DNA of 32,385 bases from an uncultured Clostridia bacterium (GCA_944383405.1 CALWPL010000004.1:128276-160660); one strand, 5' to 3'; positions 17,043 through 26,141 are shown, numbered from the stretch's first letter. The notes: generated by a model not told the origin, from the sequence alone. Numbers and translations: made by a program.

Positions 17043-18311
17043 TTATTGTAAAGATTCAAAAACTTCTTCCCCAGCACTTTTACTAACAATACTGCCGCAT
17101 ACATTAGAAAAATTAAAAACTTTACTAGCAACTCTCATTAAATCATCAACAGTAACCCTGTCTATTTCTTCTAATCTCTCTTCAATACTTAAAACTTTAT
17201 TAAATAATATTATGTTTTGAGCAGCAACTCTCGCAAGGCTTTCTCCTTTTTCATTGCTTGATACAATCAAACTTTTACAAAAAACTTTTGCCCTTTCAAG
17301 TTCTTCTGTTTTTATTCCTTCTTCAAGTAAATTAACAATTTCCTGCTTTATAAGGTCAACTGCCTTTTTAGCATTCTTATCATTTGACCCAAAATAAATC
17401 AACAAATGCCCACCCCATTCAAACATTTCAGGCAAACAAGATATCGTATATACAAGCCCTTCGTCATCTCTTATTTTACTAAAAAGCCTTGATCCCATTC
17501 CGCCACCAAAAATAAAAGATAATAATTGATAAGCCATGTAATCTTTTGTGTAAATATTATCCGCTGGAAAGCCAAAAACCACCTGAGTTTGTGCTATGTC
17601 TTTTTTTACCGAAATAAATTTTTTATCAGGAACAACAGCAAGAGACTTGTTTTTTTCTTCAACTTCCAATTTTATGCCTTTAAAATGGGATTCAACATAT
17701 TTTTCAACTAACTTTTTTACCTTACTAAATGAAAACCCTGCAACAATAGATAAAACAATATTATTTGGAACATACCTAAGTTTAATATATTCAAGTACTT
17801 TTTGCCTATTAATATTCTTTAAACTCTCCTTTGTCCCAAGAACAGGCCTTGATGCACTAGACCCTGCATAAAAAGCCTCATAAAATTTATCAGATGCCAC
17901 ACTTTCTGGATTGTCATCGTACATATCAATTTCTTCAAAGATTACCCTTCGTTCTTTTTCAATTTCTTCTTCTTTATATGTTGATGAAAAAAATATATCA
18001 CTTAAAATTTCAAGACAATCCTCAAACTTTTCATTAAGCCCGCTAGCATAAAAACAAGTTCTGTCAAGAGATGTATATGCGTTTGCCCTTGCACCTATCT
18101 CTTCAAAGTTTCTTGTAATGTCTTTTGCACTTCTTTTTTTTGTGCCTTTAAATGTTAAATGTTCAATAAAATGAGAAATGCCATTATTATCTTCTTCTTC
18201 ATTTACACTACCTGTATCAACCGCAAAAAAAATAGTTGCCGGCCTATCATTATCTATTTGTCTATAAACTAAGCGAAGTCCACTACTAAATATATGATTA
18301 AATAATTTCAT
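17043..18311 (-). CDS. M16 family zinc peptidase (MlpA/YmxG-like)
   Basis: This is an insulinase-type processing protease of 422 residues. The inverted zinc motif HFIEH is at residues 47-51, in GISHFIEHLTFKGT, with the distal Glu in the RRVIFEEIDMYDDNPE stretch. The R/Y pair region of the C-terminal half (FGGGMGSRLFSKIRDDEGLVYTI) is present. No signal peptide is visible, so it is likely cytoplasmic. The frame is open for 14 more codons, but MKLFNHIFSSGLRLVYR is the usual family start, with AAAGGAG about 11 nt before the ATG at 18309-18311. In Bacillus the orthologous gene follows the pnp-ylxY pair; the same order is seen here. Confidence 0.93.
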   Translation of the reverse strand: MKLFNHIFSSGLRLVYRQIDNDRPATIFFAVDTGSVNEEEDNNGISHFIEHLTFKGTKKRSAKDITRNFEEIGARANAYTSLDRTCFYASGLNEKFEDCLEILSDIFFSSTYKEEEIEKERRVIFEEIDMYDDNPESVASDKFYEAFYAGSSASRPVLGTKESLKNINRQKVLEYIKLRYVPNNIVLSIVAGFSFSKVKKLVEKYVESHFKGIKLEVEEKNKSLAVVPDKKFISVKKDIAQTQVVFGFPADNIYTKDYMAYQLLSFIFGGGMGSRLFSKIRDDEGLVYTISCLPEMFEWGGHLLIYFGSNDKNAKKAVDLIKQEIVNLLEEGIKTEELERAKVFCKSLIVSSNEKGESLARVAAQNIILFNKVLSIEERLEEIDRVTVDDLMRVASKVFNFSNVCGSIVSKSAGEEVFESLQ

Positions 18312-18701
18312 TAAACATATTGCTCCTTTATGCTTAATTATAACCGCAATCAAGGTTTTTCAAAAATGTTTTTAACTATTTTTTCCTTAAAATTATTATA
18401 AAAGTTGTTTTTTTATTAAATTTTAAAAGATAACTATTGTTATTTTCTCTATCACTTATTTTAAAAGTGTCTTTATATAAAATTACAAAATATCAAATTT
18501 ATACTGAAATTTATACTGAAAATTTACTAGAACTTAGTACAATAAAGACTATTATTTGAAAATTCAACGCACTTAATATTATCAAAAAATCTAAAAATTA
18601 TCTCGATTTATTGTATTTTATAGCAAAACATATAACTCTCTTTATTTTAACATAATATATATTTTAACCCATAAAGTTTTTAATTTTAATGCCACTTAAC
18701 T
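18312..18701. other. AT-rich intergenic region with a 12-bp tandem repeat
   Basis: No gene is visible. The unit AAATTTATACTG occurs twice in perfect tandem (18495-18506 and 18507-18518). A TATAAT at 18395-18400 (minus strand) is a possible -10 for the M16 peptidase gene, without a recognisable -35. No clear terminator for the deacetylase gene was found. Confidence 0.5.
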
Positions 18702-19445
18702 TTAACTTTCATCTTCAAGTCCAATGGTTTGACTTACTGTTGTTACATTTAACCCCTTTTCTTTAAGCGTTTTTATAATTTTATCAAGCGCATTAGTCGT
18801 CTTTTCTGTTGGATGCATTAAAATCAAATCTCCACCAACAGTTTTTTCCGTTGCTCTTTTATAAATAAGATTTTCATCCTTATCACGCCAATCTATTGTA
18901 TCTTTACTCCACATTATTGTTTTATATCCTAAACTTTCTGCAACACTTAATACTTTATCATTATAACTCCCAGAAGGTGGTGCAAAAAGCGTAGTTGTAA
19001 CCCCAATTAACCCTTCTATTAATTCCTGTGTCATATATATTTCACTTTTGTTTTCATCTGTTGATATGTTTGCATGGTCTTTGTGAAAATATCCATGGTT
19101 TGCAATCTCATGCCCTTCATTATATATTTTTTGTAACATCTCATTATTCTTACCCGCCCAATAACCTCCTATAAAAAAGGTCGTTTTAACATTATTTTCT
19201 TTTAAAGTTTGTAACATACTATCTAAATACTCTGTCCCCCAATAAACATTTATCATAAGACTAACATTATTTGAATCTTTGTTTCCACTATAATACGCAG
19301 GGCTACTAACCACATAGGCTTCCGTTGCAATAGGCGACAAAATTGACACCCCAAAGACAATTAAAACAAGAGAAAATAAAATAATATTGCATGTTATGTT
19401 TACAAATCTATTTTCACTACTAATATTAAAACCAAAAATCTTCAT
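18702..19445 (-). CDS. Polysaccharide deacetylase family protein (YlxY/PdaB-like)
   Basis: This is a NodB-homology protein of 247 residues with one N-terminal membrane segment (about residues 18-42), so the enzyme domain should lie outside the membrane. Motif 1, usually TFDDG, reads MINVYWGTEYL, the atypical form of the YlxY-type subgroup that lacks the catalytic Asp pair. Motif 2 is NHGYFHKDH with two metal-type His; FAPPSGSYND and ILMHPT match later motifs. The loss of the Asp residues questions deacetylase activity. Its place between pnp and the M16 peptidase matches Bacillus ylxY. No good Shine-Dalgarno sequence precedes the ATG. Confidence 0.88.
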   Translation of the reverse strand: MKIFGFNISSENRFVNITCNIILFSLVLIVFGVSILSPIATEAYVVSSPAYYSGNKDSNNVSLMINVYWGTEYLDSMLQTLKENNVKTTFFIGGYWAGKNNEMLQKIYNEGHEIANHGYFHKDHANISTDENKSEIYMTQELIEGLIGVTTTLFAPPSGSYNDKVLSVAESLGYKTIMWSKDTIDWRDKDENLIYKRATEKTVGGDLILMHPTEKTTNALDKIIKTLKEKGLNVTTVSQTIGLEDES

Positions 19446-19610
19446 ATAAAACTATATGTTTAAATCTTAAAAAATATTATAATCTATATTAAAATTATAT
19501 AATACTAAAAACGCTCAGTTCATTGTCTTACATTTGTTAAATACTTTTAAATTGTCTTCTATACTCTACTTTTAAAAGATAAAATAGAATAAATTTATAA
19601 CATTCATAAA

Positions 19611-19641
19611 TAAAAAAGACAAGAAAATAATCTCTTGTCTT
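19611..19641 (-). terminator. Intrinsic terminator after pnp
   Basis: A perfect 9-bp stem AAGACAAGA/TCTTGTCTT (minus strand; arms 19633-19641 and 19616-19624), an 8-nt loop and a run of T lie 12 nt beyond the pnp stop codon. Confidence 0.85.
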
Positions 19642-19652
19642 AAGAATTTTTA

Positions 19653-21740
19653 TTAATTATTTATTTTTTCAATAAGTTTTAAATCAATTTTTCCGCTATT
19701 GTCAATTTTGATAACTTCTACTTTAACATTGTCTCCTACATTTACAATGTCTGTTACTTTTTCAACTCTCTTGTTTGAAAGTTTTGAAACATGAATCATT
19801 CCGTCTTTTGTAGGCACAAGGCTGACAAAAGCCCCAAATTGCATAACTTTGACAACCTTTCCAGTAAAAATCTGACCAACTTCAATGTCTTTTGCAATAT
19901 TTACAATAATTTCTTTTGCTTTTTCAGCCTTTTCTATATCAGTTGACGCAACACAAACTTTTCCGTCATCATCTATATCAATTTTTACACCAGTTTCTTC
20001 AATTATCTTATTTATAATCTTACCACCAGAACCAATAACATCTCCAATTTTACTAGGGTCAATTTCAAAACTAACAATCTTAGGAGCATATTTACTCAAA
20101 TGTTCTCTTGGTTCTTTAATAGTATCAAGCATAATACCTAAAATATGCATTCTACCTTCTTTTGCCTGATTTAAAGCAGTTGTCAAGATTTCCTTATCAA
20201 TACCTTTTATCTTTATATCCATTTGAATTGCAGTAATTCCCTTTTCAGTACCTGCAACTTTAAAATCCATGTCTCCAAGAAAATCTTCCATACCTTGAAT
20301 ATCACTAAGAACAGCGACTTTTTTACTCTCCGTATCCTTGATAAGCCCCATAGCAATACCAGCAACTGGCGCCTTGATTTTTACGCCAGCATCCATTAAA
20401 GATAATGTTGAACCACAAACGCTTGCCATAGAAGAAGAGCCATTAGAACTTAACACTTCACTAACAAGCCTTAAAGTATATGGGAATTCCGCTTCATCTG
20501 GAATAACAACTTCAAGTGCCCTTTCTGCAAGTGCACCATGTCCAATTTCTCTCCTGCCAGGACTTTTTAGTTGCCTTGCTTCTCCTGTCGCATAAGGTGG
20601 CATATTATACTGATGAATGTATCTCTTATTGTCTACATCGTCAAGACCTTCAAGTTTTTGTCCTTCATCAAGAGTGCCCAAAGTACAACAATTAAGAACC
20701 TGTGTTTGCCCACGAGTAAAAACAGCACTTCCGTGAACTCTTGGCAAAACTCCAACTTCACACCAAATAGGACGAATTTCAGTTAACTTTCTCCCATCAG
20801 GTCTAATACCTTTATCAAGTATTTTTCTTCTTACTTTTTCCTTAGTCATCTTATATAAGACATCGCCTATCATGTTTTGAGAATCAGGGAAAATTTCTGA
20901 AAAATGCTCTTGAACATCCTTTTCAACATCTTCTTGTCTTTGTTGCCTTTCTTGCCTATCAAAAGTATCAAGTGCATAATCAAGTTTTTGGTCTGCATAC
21001 TTTCGTACTTGATTTTCAATTTCTTCTGTTGGTATAAAAATCGGCATATCAGTTCTTTTTTCTTTTCCTATTTTCTTAACTATATCTTCCTGAAATTTAA
21101 CTAACTTTTTAATTTCTTCATGTGCAAACATTATAGCATCAAGCATTTTTTGTTCACTAACTTCATGTGCCCCTGCTTCAACCATTAAAATAGCATCTTT
21201 TGTACCACTAACAGTTACATGCATATCACTTTGCCTATCTTCTTCAACTGTTGGATTAATAATAAATTTATCTCCAATACTCCCAACTACAACACTCCCA
21301 GTAGGTCCCGCAAATGGTATATCAGAAATACTGAGAGCAACTGAAGACGCAACCATTGCAAGTGGCTCAGGCGCAATATCAGGGTCAACTGAAAGAGCAG
21401 TACAAACAACTGCTACATCATTATAAAATCCCTTTGGGAAAAGTGGTCTTAAAGGTCTATCAATAAGCCTAGAAGTTAAAATCGCCTTATCGCTCGCTCT
21501 GCCTTCTCGCTTTTTAAAGCCTCCTGGAATCTTACCAACAGAATACATTTTTTCCTCAAAATCAACACCAAGTGGGAAAAAATCAATTCCATCTCTTGGT
21601 GTCTCAGACATGGTAACAGCACATTGAACAACAGTTTCGCCACATTGTACCCAACAAGTGCCATTTGCCTGTTCACTGTACTTTCCTGTCCTAACTACAA
21701 GTTTTCTACCCCCAACAGTAGTTTCAAAAACATTTTCCAT
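19653..21740 (-). CDS. pnp: Polyribonucleotide nucleotidyltransferase (PNPase)
   Basis: This is a phosphorolytic 3'-5' exoribonuclease of mRNA decay, 695 residues. Two RNase PH-like domains are visible: the first with GKIPGGFKKREGRASDKAILTSRLIDRP, the second with IRPDGRKLTEIRPI, HGSAVFTRGQTQ and SSNGSSSMASVCG. The C-terminus has a KH domain (IGSGGKIINKIIEETG) and an S1 domain (GQIFTGKVVKVMQFGAFVSL to about residue 690). Length and order are standard. It follows rpsO by 110 nt, across a terminator that should lower but not abolish readthrough, the conserved rpsO-pnp pair. Confidence 0.97.
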   Translation of the reverse strand: MENVFETTVGGRKLVVRTGKYSEQANGTCWVQCGETVVQCAVTMSETPRDGIDFFPLGVDFEEKMYSVGKIPGGFKKREGRASDKAILTSRLIDRPLRPLFPKGFYNDVAVVCTALSVDPDIAPEPLAMVASSVALSISDIPFAGPTGSVVVGSIGDKFIINPTVEEDRQSDMHVTVSGTKDAILMVEAGAHEVSEQKMLDAIMFAHEEIKKLVKFQEDIVKKIGKEKRTDMPIFIPTEEIENQVRKYADQKLDYALDTFDRQERQQRQEDVEKDVQEHFSEIFPDSQNMIGDVLYKMTKEKVRRKILDKGIRPDGRKLTEIRPIWCEVGVLPRVHGSAVFTRGQTQVLNCCTLGTLDEGQKLEGLDDVDNKRYIHQYNMPPYATGEARQLKSPGRREIGHGALAERALEVVIPDEAEFPYTLRLVSEVLSSNGSSSMASVCGSTLSLMDAGVKIKAPVAGIAMGLIKDTESKKVAVLSDIQGMEDFLGDMDFKVAGTEKGITAIQMDIKIKGIDKEILTTALNQAKEGRMHILGIMLDTIKEPREHLSKYAPKIVSFEIDPSKIGDVIGSGGKIINKIIEETGVKIDIDDDGKVCVASTDIEKAEKAKEIIVNIAKDIEVGQIFTGKVVKVMQFGAFVSLVPTKDGMIHVSKLSNKRVEKVTDIVNVGDNVKVEVIKIDNSGKIDLKLIEKINN

Positions 21741-21802
21741 AATATCTCCTAATCAAAAACTTATATACTATAATAACCAAAAAATCGACATTTAAACACA
21801 CG

Positions 21803-21840
21803 AAAAAAACGAGTAAAAAACAACTTATGTTTTTCACCCG
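21803..21840 (-). terminator. Intrinsic terminator between rpsO and pnp
   Basis: A 12-bp stem CGGGTGAAAAAC/GTTTTTTACTCG with two G-T wobbles (arms 21829-21840 and 21810-21821) is followed on the minus strand by seven T. It lies just after rpsO and before pnp, where readthrough or processing control is typical. Confidence 0.85.
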
Positions 21841-21850
21841 CGTAAGTCAA

Positions 21851-22111
21851 TTATCTTATTTTAAGTGTCTTTTTAAGTTCCCTGAACTTAGTAATATCTT
21901 CTCTTTCAAGATAATTTAAAAGCCCCTTTCTTTGCCCAACGAGTTTTAACAATCCTCTTCTTGAATGATTATCTTGTGGATTTGCCTTCAAGTGATCAGT
22001 CAAATGATTAATTCTCTCAGTAAGTAATGCAATTTGAACCTCTGTTGAACCCGTATCCTTTTCATTTCTAGCAAAATTTTTAATAATTTCTTGTTTTTTT
22101 ACCTTATCCAT
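21851..22111 (-). CDS. rpsO: 30S ribosomal protein S15
   Basis: This 86-residue primary 16S-binding protein is recognised from [47 protein letters not shown] and the ending [11 protein letters not shown]. The length is about that of other S15 proteins. The ATG has AAAGGAG at good spacing. A long structured leader precedes it, as expected for an S15-autoregulated gene, and pnp follows downstream. Confidence 0.97.
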   Translation of the reverse strand: MDKVKKQEIIKNFARNEKDTGSTEVQIALLTERINHLTDHLKANPQDNHSRRGLLKLVGQRKGLLNYLEREDITKFRELKKTLKIR

Positions 22112-22139
22112 TTTTTATATTCTCCTTTTTACTTATCCC

Positions 22140-22250
22140 CTTAAAACAAAGTTGGCCGCTCTTCATTTAAATTTAAATCATTTTAACCTAAATAATTTAA
22201 ATTTTTATGATATCTTCGGAGTAACACGAACCCCATTGTTTTAGGTTACT
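22140..22250 (-). promoter_or_regulatory. Structured rpsO leader, candidate S15-responsive element
   Basis: Two mutually exclusive pairings are visible on the minus strand: AGTAAC with GTTACT (22245-22250 region with 22220-22225), and AACCTAAA (22240-22247) with TTTAGGTT (22185-22192). Such overlapping helices resemble S15-binding leaders that switch or form pseudoknots. S15 recognition by this RNA is inferred from position only. Confidence 0.5.
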
Positions 22251-22254
22251 TTAT

Positions 22255-22283
22255 ATAATATATTAATTATAAATTATTGTCAA
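22255..22283 (-). promoter_or_regulatory. SigA-type promoter of rpsO
   Basis: Perfect TTGACA (22278-22283) and TATTAT (22255-22260) are spaced by 17 nt on the minus strand, just downstream of recJ. Confidence 0.8.
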
Positions 22284-22306
22284 CAAGAAAAATAAATAGT
22301 TTTACG

Positions 22307-24661
22307 CTATTTTATAATTGTTTTTAATACAAAATTAATTGTATTGTAAAATTTTGATGAGTTTAGACTTGAAACAACTTTTTTGTTTTCTTTTAAAGAC
22401 ATAAAACCTAACTCTTCAACTATTTCAAAAATATTTAATTCAATAAAAGTATATAAACAAAAAATGAATTGTTTAAAATTTATCTTTTTATCAAATAAAC
22501 TTAATTGTTTAAACAAATCAAGTTCTGTCATAAAACTCGCTTGCTTTGACGCAAAGTTGCTAATAAGTCTAAAATAATTAGCAAAAACATCTCTTTGTAA
22601 TGACAAACCAAAAAAAATGTTGTTATCAACCTTTTTGTTCTTTGGAAGATATAAACGAGCATTTGTATTATCGCTAATAAAACCCAAATAACCATCATTT
22701 AAAATGGGGTCAAGAAATATTATGTTCTTATAAGCACTAAAATTTTTTACACTACTTGGAGCAATCACGACACTATTTATTCCGCTATTTGAAATCACAT
22801 CAAACATATAATGTTGAATATTAATATCACTTGTAATTGAACAAAAATCTTTATATGAATTATATGAATTACATACAAACAGCCAACCAAACACATCTTC
22901 GCTTGCCTGTTCTAAAAGCCGTGCTAAATCATTTTTTGAATAAGTTTCAAATTTATGTGGCTTACAAGAATAATACATTTGCTTTAAATAAAACCCACGC
23001 AAAAAATCGTTATCCCTTAGTTTAGTAATAAAGCCTGTTGAAATATTTTTTGCAATGCCCTTTACAACCTTTTTGCCTCTAAATTGATTTTCTTGCAATT
23101 CAATCTGAACTTGTCTATCAGTTGTCATTTTAAGTAAAGGCAAATATTTATAAGAGTTGAAAGCAATAATATTTAACCCACCACTTGACATAGTTAAATG
23201 ATTTGGATGTTTTGGCATAAGAGAAAAAGAAGAATTTTCTTTTAATCTAACATTAAAAACAGGCTTTGGATTACCACATCCACAAGGCTCTAAAATTTCA
23301 AGGTCCTTTAACAATCTAGTATTAATTGAGTCTATATCTAAACAAGAATCATAGTATGTCGTTGGCAAAAAGTCCTGTGGAGTATAATGAGTCGCTAAAA
23401 AATTATTTAAATTGGTTAAAAATTTATTAAAATTTATTTTTTTTATTGTAAGCCCAGCCGCCATCTTATGCCCACCAAAAGCCTCTAATACTTCTTTTTG
23501 GCTGGAAATTGCAGAAAAAATATCAATATCATTAACACTTCTCGCACTTCCCTTTAAAAGTCCGTCCACCTCTGAAAATAAAATCGTCGGTCTATTAAAT
23601 TCCCCAGCCAGTTTTGCTGCAACAATACCCAAAATACCACTATCCCAATCTTTACTATAAAGAATAATTGAATTATAATTTGAAATATTTATATTTGATA
23701 GCCTTATAATTGCATCTTCATATACTTTGTTGCATAGAGCCTGCCTTTCAGCATTCAGGTTATTTATGTTCTCAATAGTGTTTTTTAATTGTAGTTTATC
23801 GTTTTTTATATAAAGCATTAATGCAACGCTTGCATCTCCCATTCTTCCAGCAGCATTAATTTTAGGAGTAAGCCTATATGCAATATCAGTAGAAGAAGCA
23901 TTAAGTGGAAGTTTTGCATCGCTAAATAACATCTTAATCCCAATAGGTAAATTACTATCAAATTGTTTCATTCCAAGTTTCACTATTGCCCTGTTTTCAT
24001 TTTCTAATGGCACAATGTCAGCAATCGTTGCTATAGCAGCAATTCCTAAATATTTTTTTGCACTTTCTAAGTTAGACAATGCTTGAACCACTTTAAAGGC
24101 AACCCCTGTTCCACATAAAAATTTAAATGGATATTTCTGATTTGTAAGTTTGGGATTTATAACTATTGTGTTTGGTATTTTATCAGGAATATCGTGATGG
24201 TCTGTAACAATTATTTCAATACCAATCTGTTTTGCATACTCAATCTCTTCATAACAAGCAATCCCACAATCAACTGTGATTATAAGGTTCGGCGAATATT
24301 TTTCCTTTATCATACTAAGCGTATCTTTTGTAAGCCCGTATCCATCTACATACCTGTTAGGCAAAAAATAGTCAACATAAAAATCAACAGAGGCAAAATA
24401 TTTAATTAAAATTGCTGTGGCACTTACCCCGTCTACATCATAATCTCCAAATATTAAAACCTTTTCCTTTTTCTCAATTGCTTTTTTAACTCTCGCAACC
24501 AACTTGTCCATTCCTTTAAGTAAAAAAGGATTGTGAAAACAACTATCATCGGGATTTAAAAATATCTTTAATGCCCGTTCGTCATTGATTCCCCTTTTTT
24601 GCAACATCTCAACGACTATCGGCATTAAATTGTAAGTCTTTGAAATATATTCCGTATCCAT
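22307..24661 (-). CDS. recJ: Single-stranded-DNA exonuclease RecJ
   Basis: This 5'-3' ssDNA exonuclease of mismatch and recombination repair has 784 residues. The DHH phosphoesterase motifs are in order: DYDVDG at 73-78, DCG at 131-133, DHH at 154-156, with TPKINAAGRMGDAS and the DHHA1 motif GGHKMAAGL further on. An OB-type domain and a long, poorly conserved Lys/Phe/Asn-rich C-terminal region follow, of the kind found in Firmicutes RecJ. The ATG start gives the usual RecJ beginning. The gene sits downstream of yajC and a small membrane protein gene. Confidence 0.94.
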   Translation of the reverse strand: MDTEYISKTYNLMPIVVEMLQKRGINDERALKIFLNPDDSCFHNPFLLKGMDKLVARVKKAIEKKEKVLIFGDYDVDGVSATAILIKYFASVDFYVDYFLPNRYVDGYGLTKDTLSMIKEKYSPNLIITVDCGIACYEEIEYAKQIGIEIIVTDHHDIPDKIPNTIVINPKLTNQKYPFKFLCGTGVAFKVVQALSNLESAKKYLGIAAIATIADIVPLENENRAIVKLGMKQFDSNLPIGIKMLFSDAKLPLNASSTDIAYRLTPKINAAGRMGDASVALMLYIKNDKLQLKNTIENINNLNAERQALCNKVYEDAIIRLSNINISNYNSIILYSKDWDSGILGIVAAKLAGEFNRPTILFSEVDGLLKGSARSVNDIDIFSAISSQKEVLEAFGGHKMAAGLTIKKINFNKFLTNLNNFLATHYTPQDFLPTTYYDSCLDIDSINTRLLKDLEILEPCGCGNPKPVFNVRLKENSSFSLMPKHPNHLTMSSGGLNIIAFNSYKYLPLLKMTTDRQVQIELQENQFRGKKVVKGIAKNISTGFITKLRDNDFLRGFYLKQMYYSCKPHKFETYSKNDLARLLEQASEDVFGWLFVCNSYNSYKDFCSITSDINIQHYMFDVISNSGINSVVIAPSSVKNFSAYKNIIFLDPILNDGYLGFISDNTNARLYLPKNKKVDNNIFFGLSLQRDVFANYFRLISNFASKQASFMTELDLFKQLSLFDKKINFKQFIFCLYTFIELNIFEIVEELGFMSLKENKKVVSSLNSSKFYNTINFVLKTIIK

Positions 24662-24743
24662 GCCAGTATTCTATCATATCTATTTTTTTAAATCAACCAA
24701 AAGGAAATTTAAAAAAATTTATTTTCATCTGACTAATCCAAAT

Positions 24744-25136
24744 TTATTTCCTAAAATTTACAAATATAACACCAAATATAAGCCCAATTAAAGTTCCAAA
24801 TATAATATCATACACTAAACTTAAACTAAAACTAAATGAAGAAATTAGTATACTAAATAATAAATATGATGCCAAAGTGTAAATTGCCCCTATAATACTC
24901 CCTTTAAGCATACCCTTAATTCTATTTTTTTTCACACATACAAAAACCCCAACTGCAATGCTTAAAACCTTTATCACTTGATTGACTATCTTTATAACCC
25001 CTTCACTCATATCAACAAATTTGTAAATTAGTGCAAGAAAAAGAATTAATACCACTGTTAAAGAAATCGCCGCTAAAACTCCCCTTAACACACATAAAAT
25101 GTTCTCTTTTTTACTTGTTGTTAATGTACTATCCAT
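24744..25136 (-). CDS. Small TIGR04086-like (YrzE-like) membrane protein
   Basis: This is a 130-residue protein with four hydrophobic segments (about residues 14-42, 54-68, 78-100 and 105-127) separated by short basic loops. The pattern of an N-terminal RG or KG pair before the first helix, a central SIAVGVFV stretch and KGMLKGSIIGAIYTL matches a small Firmicutes membrane family of unknown function often found near yajC and secDF. No catalytic residues are visible. It has an AAGGAGAG ribosome site. The assignment is from pattern memory, so the family name is moderately sure; the function is unknown. Confidence 0.7.
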   Translation of the reverse strand: MDSTLTTSKKENILCVLRGVLAAISLTVVLILFLALIYKFVDMSEGVIKIVNQVIKVLSIAVGVFVCVKKNRIKGMLKGSIIGAIYTLASYLLFSILISSFSFSLSLVYDIIFGTLIGLIFGVIFVNFRK

Positions 25137-25200
25137 ATCTCTCCTTTTTTGTTTTAATACTAATAGTACAACCTATGCTTAAATTTCTCTATTTATGCAT

Positions 25201-25236
25201 AAAAATATCCTACAAAAACTTTGTAGGATATTTTTG
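25201..25236 (-). terminator. Strong (bidirectional) intrinsic terminator after yajC
   Basis: A perfect 16-bp inverted repeat, AAAAATATCCTACAAA and its complement (25201-25216 and 25221-25236), encloses a 4-nt loop, with A and T flanks on both sides. It begins 19 nt beyond the yajC stop codon. Confidence 0.9.
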
Positions 25237-25254
25237 TTTATATATTTTTTATAC

Positions 25255-25776
25255 TTAATCTTTTTTATCTTTTTTTCTTGTCTTTTTATGTGCCTTGTTT
25301 GCTACGCCTTCTTCTTGCATGCTCTCTAAATTTGTATCTTGTTTATCATCCTTGTTGTCATCTTGCTTTTCTACTGTCTCTTCTTTTTTAATATCCTGCA
25401 TCACTTGCTCTTTTGCAGTTTCTGGTTCAATAACATTTCCATGTTCATCAAGAATTAAATCTTTCTTTTGGTCAATGCCAAGTATAACGCTTGCATTTAT
25501 AGTAATGTAACTTGCCTTGCCACCATCTTCACCTGTTTTTAAAACTACAATTTTTCCCATGTCAGTTTCTCTTTGTGAAACAATCTCTCCATATACCCCA
25601 GCATTAGTTACAACTTTATCCCCTACTTTTAAATCATTTAACATCTTCATCGCTTGCTCTTGTTGTTTTTTCCTATTAATTGACCCAAAAATAAGATAAA
25701 TAACCATTAGTACAATAAGTACTATAAGTGCAATTGTCCATCCAAGATTATCCGTCGCCCCAATTAAATTTAACAT
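25255..25776 (-). CDS. yajC: Preprotein translocase accessory subunit YajC, long acidic-basic tail
   Basis: YajC associates with SecDF at the Sec translocon. The 173-residue protein has one membrane segment at about residues 12-32, then the YajC core with RKKQQEQAMKMLNDLKVGDKVVT, AGVYGEIV and GEDGGKASYITINASVI. Beyond residue 110 a charged tail of about 60 residues (Glu/Asp/Lys) extends past the usual length of about 90-110. A clear promoter and AAGGAGAG site precede the ATG. SecDF genes are not adjacent in this window. Confidence 0.93.
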   Translation of the reverse strand: MLNLIGATDNLGWTIALIVLIVLMVIYLIFGSINRKKQQEQAMKMLNDLKVGDKVVTNAGVYGEIVSQRETDMGKIVVLKTGEDGGKASYITINASVILGIDQKKDLILDEHGNVIEPETAKEQVMQDIKKEETVEKQDDNKDDKQDTNLESMQEEGVANKAHKKTRKKDKKD

Positions 25777-25809
25777 TTCTCTTCTCTCTCCTTTTTAATC
25801 TATGTTGAC

Positions 25810-25839
25810 ATTATATTACACTTTTATAAAAATAATCAA
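25810..25839 (-). promoter_or_regulatory. SigA-type promoter of yajC
   Basis: TTGATT (25834-25839) and a perfect TATAAT (25810-25815) are spaced by 18 nt on the minus strand, about 34 nt upstream of the yajC start codon. Confidence 0.7.
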
Positions 25840-25979
25840 ACCTTTTTATGCCTTTTCTTATATTTTTTTGTCATTCTACTTTAAAAATTAAAATTTCTGC
25901 CCAAATACTTTAAAATAAAATATCAAAATAAAAACACAACTTGCTTTTAATTAATTATACAACTCTATATTTTTTACTA

Positions 25980-26109
25980 CTAAACAACAAATTCTCCTTC
26001 TCCATCATACCCTCTCTCATTCTCCCGCCCAATATACAGGACAATTACTAGAATTCCAATTTGAATTTCACCCACTAGGTTGACTTCCCACTTCACAATA
26101 TATTATTAA
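25980..26109 (-). pseudogene. Decayed C-terminal tail of a second BspA-like LRR gene
   Basis: On the minus strand, between the secreted protein gene and yajC, the frame from 26100 reads YCEVGSQPSG-stop-NSNWNSSNCPVYWAGE-stop. The intact LRR protein at 28536 ends YCEESEKPSSW-SSSW-SSSRPVYWAGEW, so the match runs across about 28 residues. Both stops are TGA exactly where the intact gene has Trp (26068-26070 and 26017-26019). After the second, the homology moves to another frame, GYDGEGEFVV-TAG, equivalent to AYDLKGKP in the intact tail. No LRR units remain upstream; the secreted-protein gene ends at 26142. This is a remnant, not a functional gene. Confidence 0.8.
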
Positions 26110-26141
26110 ATTATCACACAATTTCCCCCTTAACCCCTTTT

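Noticed and set aside
25980..26109. Use of genetic code 4 (TGA = Trp) by this organism
   Set aside because: The genes checked here use TGG for Trp, and infC ends in a TGA at the expected length; the two TGA codons occur only in a remnant.
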